Below the pieces are notes generated by a model. It was not told the DNA's origin, did no database searches, and was given only the letters and a program-made list of their open reading frames with translations. DNA of 64,000 bases from DATFCK01 sp963728975. Lineage in GTDB: Bacteria; Verrucomicrobiota; Verrucomicrobiia; Chthoniobacterales; UBA10450. Within the stretch, counting starts at the first letter, position 1; every line of letters starts with the position of its first letter. The translations under genes were made by a program, and so were the position numbers. This document shows positions 37,447 through 46,966 of the stretch, in pieces. The stretch spans positions 1 to 64,000 of the forward strand of contig CAVSMF010000004.1 in assembly GCA_963728975.1 (NCBI GenBank). Direction: 5' to 3'.

Positions 37447-38304
37447 ATGCTAACGGTTCTTTTTCTGGGCGACATCGTAGGCGAACCAGGACGTAGCGCA
37501 GTCGTTGCCCGGCTGTCCGAGCTGAAGGAGAAATACGCGGCCGATTTCATTGTGGCGAATGGCGAGAACGCGGCCGGCGGGCGCGGGATTACAGGAAAGA
37601 TAACGATCGATCTGCTGCGGGCCGGTGTTTCTGTCGTGACCACGGGCGACCATATTTGGGACCAGAAAGAGATCATGGGATTTCTCGACTTGGAACCTCG
37701 TTTGTTGCGGCCGTTGAACTATCCACCGGGAGCGCCTGGGAGCGGGGCGATCGTTCTGGAGACGGCGGCCAAGGGGAAAGTGGGGGTAATCAATGTTCAG
37801 GCGCGGACGTTTATGCAGCCGATATTGGAGAATCCATTTCAGGCCGTAGAAGCGGCGGTGGCGAGGATGCGGGAGGAAACGCTCCTTATCGTGGTCGACG
37901 TTCATGGAGAAACAACCAGTGAGAAGATCGCGATTGGCCGGTTCCTCGATGGCCAGGTATCCGCGGTGATTGGGACGCATACCCATGTCCAGACGGCAGA
38001 CGAGCAGATTTTTCCCGGCGGCACAGCGTTCCTGTGCGACGCGGGCATGTGTGGTCCGGTCGAGTCGATCCTGGGCCGGTCGATTGAGCCGATTGTGAGG
38101 CGGTTTCTATCCAATCTTCCGGCCACATTCCCGGTGGCAAGCGGTGAAGTGCGGTTGCGCGGCGCGATTGTTGAGATCGACGAGCGGACCGGGCGGGCGC
38201 TGCGCATTGAGCGGCTGGACGAGCCCGGGCTGTCCGGCATTCCGGAGACAGAAGCCGAGCCGAAGGCGGATGCCGACTCGCCGGTGGTGTCCGATAATGA
38301 CTGA
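37447..38304 (+). CDS. ymdB: YmdB-family metallophosphoesterase (TIGR00282)
   Basis: 285 residues. FLGDIVGEPGR at the start, NGENAAGGRG, TTGDHIWD, VVDVHGETTSEKIA and IGTHTHVQTADEQI form the dinuclear metal centre of the YmdB phosphodiesterase family, which hydrolyses 2',3'-cyclic nucleotides in Bacillus and affects biofilm and stress traits. About 260 residues are typical; the last 25 (rich in Glu, Asp, Pro, Ala) are an extra tail. It diverges from an amidase gene and is followed by a small TPR protein. Confidence 0.94.
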   Translation: MLTVLFLGDIVGEPGRSAVVARLSELKEKYAADFIVANGENAAGGRGITGKITIDLLRAGVSVVTTGDHIWDQKEIMGFLDLEPRLLRPLNYPPGAPGSGAIVLETAAKGKVGVINVQARTFMQPILENPFQAVEAAVARMREETLLIVVDVHGETTSEKIAIGRFLDGQVSAVIGTHTHVQTADEQIFPGGTAFLCDAGMCGPVESILGRSIEPIVRRFLSNLPATFPVASGEVRLRGAIVEIDERTGRALRIERLDEPGLSGIPETEAEPKADADSPVVSDND

Positions 38305-38372
38305 GGAGTTTCACTTGCGGAGGAGTATTCGTGCGGCGAACATCGAATCTTTCCTCAAAGACAACCGTCCAA

Positions 38373-39011
38373 ATGAACAACAATAAAGTCATGAAAGGCA
38401 TGTTTTTTCTCGGTTTCGCTTTCCTCGTTTTCGTTTCATCGTTGCCGCTATTGAGCGCGCCGGTGAATCGGGAGGCGAACCGGCTTGCTCGGGAAGGGAC
38501 TAAGGCAGCCAACAACAAACAGTGGGACGAAGCGATTGACGCCTTGCGCAAAGCGGCTGAGCTCGATCGCAAATATGCCCCAAATTTGGCCACCGCCCTT
38601 CAGCAACGGGCAGCCGCTCGGGTCACCGACGGAAAGTTTTCCGAAGCTGTGAGCGACCTTGACGACGCCATCAAAATCCAGCCGCGAGAGGCCCGAATTT
38701 ACGAGAGCCGGGCTTACGCGGAGATGAAGCTAAACAATCCCGATAAGGCGCTGGCTGATTATTCCGAGGCAATCAAGCTCAATCCGCACGAAGTGCGCTA
38801 CTATCAGGTCCGGAGCTACATTCGCGAAGTAAAGGGAGACTATAAAGGTTCGATGGCGGACGCGGAGAAGATCCTAAAACTGGACAAGAACAACGCCGAA
38901 GCGCAGGCCCGTAAAAAGCGGCTGGAGAAGAGGATGGCACAACCGACGCCGTTTGTTCCACTGCCCGGACCGCCAACCACTCCAGCGGTCAAACCCAGGC
39001 CTCATAGCTGA
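38373..39011 (+). CDS. Secreted or membrane-anchored TPR protein
   Basis: 212 residues from ATG 38373; an ATG six codons later (38391) is also possible. The hydrophobic start (GMFFLGFAFLVFVSSLPLLS) is a signal or anchor; then come about three to four TPR units (EAIDALRKAAELD, AVSDLDDAIKIQP, ALADYSEAIKLNP) and a Pro-rich end. TPRs bind other proteins in the periplasm. No specific partner is evident. Confidence 0.85.
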   Translation: MNNNKVMKGMFFLGFAFLVFVSSLPLLSAPVNREANRLAREGTKAANNKQWDEAIDALRKAAELDRKYAPNLATALQQRAAARVTDGKFSEAVSDLDDAIKIQPREARIYESRAYAEMKLNNPDKALADYSEAIKLNPHEVRYYQVRSYIREVKGDYKGSMADAEKILKLDKNNAEAQARKKRLEKRMAQPTPFVPLPGPPTTPAVKPRPHS

Positions 39012-39030
39012 GTTGGATTTTGCCCCGGCA

Positions 39031-39053
39031 CGTCGCACAGCGACGTGGCTACA
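39031..39053. repeat. REP hairpin after TPR gene
   Basis: Arms CGTCGC/GCGACG with ACA loop and a TGGCTAC foot. Confidence 0.65.
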
Positions 39054-39274
39054 GGAACGGAGATGCTCGGCGCCTGCGGTTGCGGAGTAGGGGCTGGTTT
39101 GTTTTCTGCAAGCTCGAGGGAGGTTTAGGCGCCTAACGACAGGCGAAATTCCTTCTCCCTCAGGGAGAAGCTTGGATGGGGGGCTCACTATGCCAACGAA
39201 TCAGTGTCGGCTTCGATCTTGCCGTCACCTTAATCCTCTTTCAAGGTGCGCAGGTCTGTTTAGCGCCGTTTCGT

Positions 39275-39368
39275 TGTCATGTTGAGCGCAGTCGAGGCAT
39301 CTCCCTATCCTTTATGGCGGGTCACGAAGCGAAAAGTCAGAGATTCCTCGACTTCGCTCGGAATGACA
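39275..39368. repeat. Long hairpin repeat (94 bp)
   Basis: Two 29-base arms (39275-39303 and 39340-39368) pair with 25 matches around a 36-bp loop; the right arm read in reverse starts TGTCATTCCGAGCGAAGTCG. The same arm sequence occurs near 45002, 45102 and 52638. No gene is supported in 39012-39421; the rest is unremarkable. Confidence 0.75.
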
Positions 39369-39421
39369 CAAGAAAAACGCAAGGAACGCAACCCCGTTCA
39401 CACCGCGACGCAGCGACAGTC

Positions 39422-40006
39422 CTAGGAGCCGTTTTGTGAATCCGGACTTTCGGCTTCCCCTTCCCTGGGGACCGGCGCGAACCTTCTCTTTCGCCGGTTG
39501 GCCGGCAGCGGAGACAGGGTCATGGTGACGTTGCGTCCGGTGATTTTCGGTTCCATTTCCACCTGAGACATGCCGGAAAGATCTTCGCGCACTTTTTGCA
39601 TCAACTGCATTCCGAACTCCTGGTGGGCCATCTCCCGGCCGCGAAATTGGAGTTGGACCCGCACCTTGTTGCCGCGGTCAAGGAACTCTTCTCCGTGCCG
39701 AATTTTGGTGAGGTAATCGTGATCGTCGATATTAACCCGAAACTTGATTTCCTTGAGCTTGGCCCCGGAAGGTTTTTTATCCTTGTCCTGCTTTGAAATG
39801 TCGTACCGGAATTTGCCGAGAGCAACGATTTTGCAGACCGGCGGGTTGGCGGTGGGCGCGACTTCAACCAAGTCGAGGCCGAGGCCTTGAGCTTTGCGCA
39901 AGGCGTCGGAGAGTTTCATGACGCCCAGCTGTTCGCCGGAGGATCCAAGAATGACCCGGACTTCGCGGGCGCGAATCCGACCGTTTACACGAAATTGTGG
40001 TTGCAG
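39422..40006 (-). CDS. infC: Translation initiation factor IF-3, likely non-ATG start
   Basis: The core from the internal ATG at 39919 (165 aa) includes LGLDLVEVAPTANPPVCKI and KEIKFRVNIDDHDY, and ends in an acidic tail. Reading back in frame gives FRVNGRIRAREVRVILGSSGEQLGV, the standard IF-3 N-terminus, up to a TGA. The only start candidate there is CTG at 40006 (MQPQFRVNG), giving 194 residues. Non-AUG starts are typical of infC, where IF-3 represses its own translation. IF-3 binds the 30S subunit and checks start codons. Unusually, rpmI and rplT do not follow. Confidence 0.9.
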   Translation of the reverse strand: MQPQFRVNGRIRAREVRVILGSSGEQLGVMKLSDALRKAQGLGLDLVEVAPTANPPVCKIVALGKFRYDISKQDKDKKPSGAKLKEIKFRVNIDDHDYLTKIRHGEEFLDRGNKVRVQLQFRGREMAHQEFGMQLMQKVREDLSGMSQVEMEPKITGRNVTMTLSPLPANRRKRRFAPVPREGEAESPDSQNGS

Positions 40007-40388
40007 ATTAAATCAAGCTCCTGGCGGACGAGACGGGAGTGCGCCGTAACGTCGTATTCTGGTATCTCGCATTTCGGTCCCGCCGTAGCGTTTCCGAAGC
40101 ACTCTTCACTGCCGCGGCTGCGAGGACCGCGGCACGGGCCCGCCTCAGGTGCGAACCGAAGGAAATCTGTAAGCAAGATTTTGCAGTTGAGCAAGCGGAT
40201 TCGGTAATGCTGCAAGTTGTGAGCCAAGGGGGGCCGGAAAGCTCAAAGCACCAATACCCAAGCATCAGGGAATCTACAAGCTTCAAATTTCAAAAGAGAG
40301 CGTGTCGCCATAGGCTTTGTCACTTGGTGTTTATCTGGGGTTTGGAGGTTGGTTCTTGGAGCTTCCCGGGTTAGCGGATTGGGCCCAG
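40007..40388. other. Gene-free stretch upstream of infC
   Basis: No gene, tRNA or riboswitch that I recognise in this 380 bp. A hairpin CCGCGG-rich patch (around 40113-40131) and phrases such as AAGCACCAATACC near 40250, similar to filler at 48890-49060, are the only features. It presumably carries the infC promoter and leader. Confidence 0.5.
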
Positions 40389-41042
40389 TCACGGGGGGCT
40401 GCCAAAATGTGCTGCATACGATGTGTAGGCGGCGGCATCGTCGAGCATCGAATCGAGGGTCGCCATCAGCGGCGCCGGCCGAACAATTCCTGAAAATACC
40501 GCCCGATCTCCAATTTCGGTGTCGAGCAAAAACGTCGGCCGCTGCGTAACCTGCAAAAGGTGAAAATCGGCCGTGTCCGCCCGGACCCGGGTCTCGATCA
40601 CCGGTGAACGCGCGCGCTCGAGCAACTTTTTTGCATCGAGCCCTCCCGCTCGGGCGCCGATTTCCGCCATCCCATCCCAATCGCCGAACTCTTTTCCCTC
40701 GCGCAAACCCGCCTCGGCCAGGGCCAGGCGGATCCGGTCATCGGTTACGCCGAGATCCTTTCCCGCCTCGGCCACACAATTTGGCGCGAGATATTCTGAA
40801 AACTCAGGATTTGTCCAATCGGCCCTGAGCATGAAAGGCGAGCGCATAATCGTTCCGCTTCGCCGGTAGAACCATTCGTGTTGCTGATGGGAAGTGGGAA
40901 GGCCGGACCGATCCATCAGGGCGATTTTCCACTGAAACTCGACTTTGCCGGCGTAGCGTTTTTTAAGGTCGGACCAGGCCGGCTCAGACCAATAGCACCA
41001 GGAGGAAATCACATCCAGATAATAGGTGGCAGTGATGCGCAT
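40389..41042 (-). CDS. DsbA-like thioredoxin-fold oxidoreductase (monothiol)
   Basis: 217 residues without a signal peptide. The fold is DsbA/2-hydroxychromene-2-carboxylate isomerase-like (FrnE group): YYLDVISSWCYWSEPAW at the start, a helical insert with NCVAEAGKDLGV, and the cis-Pro strand VTQRPTFLLDTEIGDRAVFSG at the end. Only one cysteine is present in the active-site loop (WCYWS), so a dithiol CXXC chemistry is not possible. It may be a glutathione-dependent isomerase or reductase in the cytoplasm. Confidence 0.82.
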   Translation of the reverse strand: MRITATYYLDVISSWCYWSEPAWSDLKKRYAGKVEFQWKIALMDRSGLPTSHQQHEWFYRRSGTIMRSPFMLRADWTNPEFSEYLAPNCVAEAGKDLGVTDDRIRLALAEAGLREGKEFGDWDGMAEIGARAGGLDAKKLLERARSPVIETRVRADTADFHLLQVTQRPTFLLDTEIGDRAVFSGIVRPAPLMATLDSMLDDAAAYTSYAAHFGSPP

Positions 41043-41222
41043 ATTTGAATTAAACGTTGAGAACTTGGGCAGTTAAGCATAAACGTTTGCTCGCTTCTCG
41101 AAAAACTAGCGTTCCAGGCCCAACCTTCAACTCGCCTCGCCGTCCAGCTTGATCGTGCCCGTGCTATTGTCTGCCAAACGAAGGCGCGGCATGGATCTGA
41201 TTCATCGCTCGCCTAACCACGC

Positions 41223-42257
41223 ATGATCGACCTGAACTGGATTTTTCTATTTATTGCGGTGGCGTCGCCGCTGGTGGTTCTGGTCCGCACCTGGCGATCC
41301 GGCTGGGGCCATCGTGGCTGGCGGGTGGCAGCGCTGGTGGTGCTTGGGGTGACAGGAGCGGGGTGGATTTTGTTTCCGAAAGCGGCCGGTTATGTCGGGG
41401 CGGGAGCCTGGTTTGCTCTTCTCTTTCTTCCGGCGGCCGGGTTGAAACGAATGAGCGAGCTTACTCTAGCTCAGCAATTCCGATCAGCCAGACGATTAGC
41501 TTCGCTTTTACGGATTTTACACCCGAGCCACGAATTGCGGCGGCAAATCGCAGTCCTGCGCGCTCTGGAATCGCGCCAAGCGGCGGGATTGATTCAACCG
41601 CCATGGGTTCAAGGCGGCCCGGCATCGACGTCGTGGGTTCGACGGATATTTAAAGCGCCGGCGGTGGCGGCATTTATCGCCCTTAATGTGATCGCATTTG
41701 GGATTGAGACTCGATTGGGCTCGTGGAGCGCACCCGGCGTCCTGTTCCGGCTCGGTGCCCTGGAGCCCTACGCGGTTCTGGTTAACGGTCAGTATTGGCG
41801 GGTGTTCACAGCGCTCTTTCTCCATGCCGGTCCGGCTCATCTTCTTTTCAATCTGTTTGCCCTTTACGTGCTCGGCCCTCCCCTGGAGGAAGGCATCGGC
41901 ACAATCCGTTTTTTTCTGTGTTATCTGGTCTCGGGAATCGGCTCGAGTACCGGCGTGGTTGTCTTGTGGCGGCTTGGCCTGATTAGTCCGGGAGAATTAG
42001 TTGGCGCGTCCGGATGCGTTATGGGAGTAGTCGGGGCCTTGGCCGCCTTTTTGCTGCGCCGGCGGCACGTGCCCGAGGCCAAACGACGCCTGGGCAATAT
42101 CTTGCTGATCGTTGTCATCCAGACTGCGTTCGATCTGCTCACCCCGCACGTCAGCATGTCGGCCCATCTTTGCGGATTGGTCACCGGATTCGTTGTTGGA
42201 CTGGCATTAGGTTCAACTCAAGGAGCGGCGACTTCCCGGCCGTCCAGATTGCCGTAA
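41223..42257 (+). CDS. Rhomboid-family intramembrane serine protease
   Basis: 344 residues. The catalytic dyad is Ser263 in GASGCVMGV and His315 in SMSAHLCGLVTG; HLLFN (His206, Asn210) supplies the oxyanion residues. An N-terminal two-helix part (1-75), a soluble helical linker (80-140), then six core membrane segments give a slightly enlarged rhomboid. It cleaves membrane proteins within the bilayer; targets are unknown. The start ATG at 41223 is the only good candidate. It is followed by the phosphorylase gene. Confidence 0.94.
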   Translation: MIDLNWIFLFIAVASPLVVLVRTWRSGWGHRGWRVAALVVLGVTGAGWILFPKAAGYVGAGAWFALLFLPAAGLKRMSELTLAQQFRSARRLASLLRILHPSHELRRQIAVLRALESRQAAGLIQPPWVQGGPASTSWVRRIFKAPAVAAFIALNVIAFGIETRLGSWSAPGVLFRLGALEPYAVLVNGQYWRVFTALFLHAGPAHLLFNLFALYVLGPPLEEGIGTIRFFLCYLVSGIGSSTGVVVLWRLGLISPGELVGASGCVMGVVGALAAFLLRRRHVPEAKRRLGNILLIVVIQTAFDLLTPHVSMSAHLCGLVTGFVVGLALGSTQGAATSRPSRLP

Positions 42258-42408
42258 ACGGCGGCAGCCACCGTCGCTTGAATCCGGGCCCCGATCCAAA
42301 ATTGCATCGTAAGCAAAAGAGCGGCATAATCCTGGCTCTGAGGCTTGTCGCGGAAATGTTTTTTGATTTAATTCCGGCGCGGACGCTAAAACCGTCAACG
42401 CTTCGGCC

Positions 42409-44965
42409 ATGCCTACCTATCAAACCTACAGCGTTACCCCGACGTTACCGGCCCCGCTGGAACAGCTGCGGGAGATGACGTTCAACCTGTGGTGGACCTG
42501 GGAACCATCCGCTCGCCGGCTGTTTCGCCATCTCGACCCGGAATTGTGGGACCGGACTAACCATAATCCGGTGCGGATGCTGCAACTTTCCCGGCAGTCG
42601 CGCCTGGAGGAAGTGTCCCAGGACAAAGTATTTCTGCGCGAACTGAAGCAGGTCTACGACAGCTTTAAAAAATATCTCGACCGCGGCGATACCTACGGAA
42701 AAACCGGTCCCGGCAGCGCAATTGAGAAGCCGATCGCTTATTTCTCGGCCGAATTCGGTTTTCACGAATCGATTCCGAATTATTCCGGCGGTCTCGGCAT
42801 CCTGGCCGGAGACCATTGCAAATCAGCGAGCGATCTCGACTTGAAATTCGTGGCCATTGGGCTGCTCTACCGGCATGGTTATTTCCGGCAGGAAATCGAC
42901 AAGGATGGCGTTCAGCATGCGGTCAATCTGAACCAGAACTTCCATCATTTGCCGATTCGCGAAGTGCAGCGCGATGGAGCCAATCTGCGGGTGGGAGTCC
43001 GGATTCTGGACCGGGATGTATTCGCCAAGATCTGGGAACTGCGGGTTGGCCGGATCAATCTGTATTTGCTGGACACCGACACGCCGGAAAACAGCGCCGG
43101 AAGATCGTTTGATCACGGCGGAGCTTTACGGCGGCGACCTGGAAATGAGAATGCGCCAGGAAATCATGCTCGGGATCGGAGGGGTGAAGACGCTGAGCGC
43201 GCTGGGAATCGATGCCGAAGTGTTTCACATGAACGAAGGCCATTCCGCTTTTCTCGGCCTGGAGCGGATCCGGCTTTTGGTGGCGGAAAAGAAACTCGAT
43301 TTTTACTCGGCCCTGCAGGTGGTCGCGGCCGCCAATGTCTTCACCACCCACACTCCGGTTCCGGCCGGAAACGATTCGTTTCCGCGCGACATGATGCGCA
43401 CCTATTTCGGGTCGTTTGCCAAGGAACTGAACCTTCCGTTCGACGAATTGTTATCGTTCGGCCAGACGCGCATCGACCCGAACGACCCTTTCAGCATGAC
43501 GATTCTGGCTCTGCGCCTGAGCCGTCATGCCAATGGAGTCAGCAAACTGCATGGCGATGTCAGCCGCTCGCTTTGGAAGGATGTCTGGTCCGGGGTCCCG
43601 GTTCACGAAGTGCCGATTACCAGCATCACCAACGGCATTCACACCAAAACATGGACCGCTCCCGAATTCTCCGAGCTCTATAAGAAATACCTGGGCGATT
43701 GGCAGGAGCATCTTACCGAACCCGACTTCTGGCGGCGGGTAATGGATATTCCCGACACCCAGCTGTGGGAAACGCACCAGAAATTGAAGCTGCGCCTGGT
43801 TGAGTTCGTCCGGGACCGGATTCGGACACGGCGGCAACGGATCGGCGATTCGCCGGAAGCGATCCGAAAGGTCAATCGGATGCTGGACCCGGAGATCTTG
43901 ACGATCGGGTTCGCGCGTCGTTTCGCCACTTACAAGCGGGGAACGCTCCTATTCAGCGATAAAGAACGGCTGCTTCGCTTGCTCAATGATACGACCCGGC
44001 CGGTGCAATTCATTTTTGCGGGCAAAGCGCATCCGCGGGACGAGGCTGGGAAAGCCCTGATCAAGGAGCTTTATGAGTTCAGCCTCGAGGCCGGGATCGA
44101 AAACCGGGTCGTGTTTGTGGAGGACTACGACAGCTACATCGCGCGGCGAATGGTTCAGGGGGTCGATCTCTGGTTAAATCATCCATTACGCCCGCTCGAA
44201 GCCAGCGGCACCAGCGGGATGAAGGTGGCGCCTAACGGGGGGTTGAATTTGAGCGTCCTGGACGGCTGGTGGTGCGAAAGTTTTAACGGCAATAACGGTT
44301 GGGCCATCGGCGCGGAAATCCGGGATGGCACCGACGCATTCCAAAACGAAGTCGATGCCAGCAGCCTTTATCAATTGCTGGAGAACCAGATCATTCCGCT
44401 TTATTACGCGAAGCCGGACGGCAAACTACCCCTGGCCTGGCTCCAACTGATGCGGGAATCGATCCGGAGCGTGACCCCGGTATTCAATACCCATCGGATG
44501 GTCTCGGAGTACACCGAGCGCCTTTATATTCCGGCTGCGAAATCGCACGCCGATTTTTCGCGGGACCAATGCACCGCCGCCACCGGATTGAGCCAGTGGA
44601 AGTCGAAGATCCGCAAGGATTGGCCGCAGGTGCGCATCGATGATGTGCAGGTCAGCAACAAAGACAGGCAAAACATTCCGGTAGGCGAATCACTCCAACT
44701 GAGTGCACGAGTTCATCTCGGCGCCGTCGATCCCAAACATGTCCGGGTAGAAGCTTATCATGGAGAGCTGGACAATGGCGGAATCAAGAATGCAGCGGTC
44801 ACCACCCTGACTGAAAGCGGACCAAACGGCGACGGCAATTACGTGTATCAGGGCTCGGTGCCGGCCTCGGAAAGCGGCGCTTATGGTTTCAGCATTCGCG
44901 TGGTGCCGACGCACCCGCATCTCATGCAAACGCACGAGCTGCGGTTGATCACCTGGTCCGGGTAG
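42409..44965 (+). CDS. glgP: Alpha-glucan (glycogen) phosphorylase, frameshifted in this sequence
   Basis: Two overlapping frames encode one protein of about 852 residues. The first (from 42409) has an N-terminal DUF3417 region (LPAPLEQLREMTFNLWWTWEP) and AYFSAEFGFHESIPNYSGGLGILAGDH. After PENS the frame must shift by one base: the other frame continues with APEDRLITAELYGGD through IGGVKTLSALG, FHMNEGHSAF, ITNGIH and GTSGMKVAPNGGLNLSVLDG (pyridoxal-phosphate lysine). One extra G near 43096 explains this. The enzyme releases glucose-1-phosphate from glycogen or maltodextrin. Whether the indel is real or a sequencing error cannot be told; the reading is otherwise intact. Confidence 0.94.
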
Positions 44966-45001
44966 CGCACGCTTCCAGCGGGTTTCGTTTGGCTCGCTTT
45001 C

Positions 45002-45300
45002 TGTCATCCTGAGCGCAGCCAAGGATCGGGTGTAGCCCTTTTGCCCGATTCTTCGACTCCGCTTCGCTACGCTCAGAATGACCGGCACACGCGCTCTTCT
45101 TCTGTCATTCCGAGCGAAGTCGAGGAATCTCTCACTTTTCGCTGAGTGACCGGTAATAAGAGATAATGAGATGTCTCCCGTTCGACTCGATATGCTCACT
45201 CAGGGCAGGCTTTCAATTAGGCGGCTTGCCGCGACTAAAATTGGATGCAACGTCACGTTGCCGCTCGACATGACAAATTACCCGCGCTACCGCACACTCC
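45002..45300. repeat. Hairpin repeats between glgP and dop
   Basis: Inverted-repeat units begin TGTCATCCTGAGCGCAG (45002, closing near 45083) and TGTCATTCCGAGCGAAGT (45102). They are followed by a stretch containing GATGCAACGTCACGTTG that returns inverted around 52645-52830. No gene is supported in 44966-45345; in particular no small Pup/UBact-like frame follows dop. Confidence 0.75.
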
Positions 45301-45327
45301 TGTTCATTTGGCAGGATGCCAAACGAT

Positions 45328-45349
45328 GCACGCTGGAAGCGTGCCCTAC
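45328..45349. repeat. REP hairpin overlapping the dop stop codon
   Basis: Arms GCACGC/GCGTGC followed by CCTAC, i.e. GTAGG on the coding strand of dop; the TAG in GTAG is the dop stop codon. A second hairpin (TTTGGCA/TGCCAAA) sits beside it at about 45307-45323. Confidence 0.7.
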
Positions 45350-46866
45350 CCGATCGCGCTCAGAGCACTCAGAAATTCGCTGAAATCCCTGCCGTTTCGC
45401 GCCGCCTGATTCAGCGCGGCCAGGCGCGGATCGCTGGCCAAGGCTTCCGGCAACGCCACCCGGCGCGATTCCCCTCCCCCGGTAAACACAATTTCATCCC
45501 ACTGAATCGACTCGATCTGTTCGTTGAATCGGGCCACCGACCGGCCGCGGAAAAACGCTCTCGTTGTATCCGGAGGCAGGTAAATCGCCATCTTTATTTC
45601 GTCTTCGGTGGCGAACCGTTTCATTGAGCCCTGCCGGACCAGCTCATAATAGAGTCCGGCCTCGAAATCGACGTTGTGATATTCCAAATCGATCGATTGC
45701 AACCATGGATCGTTCCAGGAAAGCTTTTCTTCCGCTTGCAGGGCGTTGAGCAGGAACTTCTTGGCCGACCAATCGATTCGGTCGCGCGTCATCATCGGAT
45801 CGCTTTCGAGATCGTCCAGGATCTTCTCCCACTCTCCCAGGATCCATGGATGATCTTCGTCGCTCGGCTCGATCTGGGCCGCCGCCTTGAGATAGGCCCG
45901 CTGGACATCGATTGCCGAAATCTTGTGTCCATCTTTTAGCTCAATAATCCAATCGCAAGTTTGATCGCGGCTGATCGAGCGGTGGGCGTCGATTGGTTGG
46001 GCAATTTCGAGCTGCGGCACTTTCCCTTGCTCGATCAGGTCGAGAACAAGAGCAGTAGTGCCCATCTTCATCGCCGTAGCCCACTCGCTCATGTTCGAGT
46101 CGCCTAAAATAACATGGAACCGGCGGTAACGAGTGGTGTCCGCATGCGGTTCATCGCGCGTGTTCACCAGCGGCCGACGGTTCATGGTATCGATGCTGAC
46201 CAGAACACTGAAAAAATCCGCTCGCTGCGAGATCTGAAAAATACCGGGCTGATTAACCGCGCTCTCCGTTTCCACTCCCATTTTGCCGGCGCCGGCGAAG
46301 ATTTGCCTGGTAATGAGGAACGGCAGAATGCCGGCCACGATCCGCTCCCACTGGAGATCGCGCGACATCAGATAATTATCGTGGCAGCCGTAACTGTGCC
46401 CCACAAAATCGGTGTTGTTTTTGTAAAGGCGCACCTGCTGCCCGGGAGGCAATTTCGAATTCCGGCGCCGGGCGCACTCGGCCAGGATCCGCTCACCCGC
46501 TTTGTCCTGGGCGACGATCTGCCGCAGGGTCGTGCATTCCGGCGTCGAATATTCCGGATGAGCGTGGTCGTTGTAAAAACGCGCCCCGTTGGACAAAACC
46601 AGATCGCTTTTTATCTCCTCGAAACTCAGCGGCCGGTTTTTGTCGATCTCGTAATAGGCCGATTCATCGGTGTCTTGCAACAACTCCCGGGCCCGAAAAC
46701 CACGCGCATCCAGATGGGGATCTTCCAGTTCGTAATCCCACTTCATGTGGGCCCCGTGCTCAGTATATCGCCGGACCAGCTCGATCGATTCGGTCACCAC
46801 ATCCACCGTGTCCACCCCGGCCACGGTGATGCCGTATTCTGTTTCCAGCCCAAAAACGCGTTTCAT
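45346..46866 (-). CDS. dop: Depupylase/deamidase Dop (Pup/UBact system)
   Basis: 506 residues. Features specific to Dop rather than the ligase PafA are WDYELEDPHLDARGF (43-57), NGARFYNDHAHPEYSTPECT with catalytic Asp100, and GSMKRFATEDE in the C-terminal part; shared ones are LYKNNTDFVGHSYGCHDNYL, NTRDEPHAD and RRFHVILGDSNMSE. FGLETEYG at the start holds the metal-binding Glu residues. Dop removes Pup-like modifiers from proteins and, in Pup-GGQ systems, deamidates the modifier. The ARC ATPase gene lies 100 bp upstream on the same strand. The stop codon lies in a REP element. Assignment is strong by motif content. Confidence 0.95.
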   Translation of the reverse strand: MKRVFGLETEYGITVAGVDTVDVVTESIELVRRYTEHGAHMKWDYELEDPHLDARGFRARELLQDTDESAYYEIDKNRPLSFEEIKSDLVLSNGARFYNDHAHPEYSTPECTTLRQIVAQDKAGERILAECARRRNSKLPPGQQVRLYKNNTDFVGHSYGCHDNYLMSRDLQWERIVAGILPFLITRQIFAGAGKMGVETESAVNQPGIFQISQRADFFSVLVSIDTMNRRPLVNTRDEPHADTTRYRRFHVILGDSNMSEWATAMKMGTTALVLDLIEQGKVPQLEIAQPIDAHRSISRDQTCDWIIELKDGHKISAIDVQRAYLKAAAQIEPSDEDHPWILGEWEKILDDLESDPMMTRDRIDWSAKKFLLNALQAEEKLSWNDPWLQSIDLEYHNVDFEAGLYYELVRQGSMKRFATEDEIKMAIYLPPDTTRAFFRGRSVARFNEQIESIQWDEIVFTGGGESRRVALPEALASDPRLAALNQAARNGRDFSEFLSALSAIG

Positions 46867-46878
46867 AAAAGCTGTTAG

Positions 46879-46950
46879 GCCACGGATTTACACAGATGAA
46901 ACACGGATAAAATGCGGCTTAATCTGTGAACATCTGTGTCCATCCGTGGC
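46879..46950. repeat. 72-bp inverted repeat between arc and dop
   Basis: Two 20-base arms (46879-46898, GCCACGGATTTACACAGATG; and 46931-46950) pair at 18 positions around a 32-bp loop. It fills almost the whole gap between the two genes. It could attenuate transcription into dop or just be a dispersed repeat. Confidence 0.75.
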
Positions 46951-46966
46951 TCCCGCCTTGCCTGAA

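Noticed and set aside
44966..45345. Possible Pup/UBact small gene downstream of dop
   Set aside because: Reading the minus strand by eye shows only hairpin repeat DNA; no short frame ending in GGE or GGQ was found. The same holds for 48653-49388 upstream of arc.
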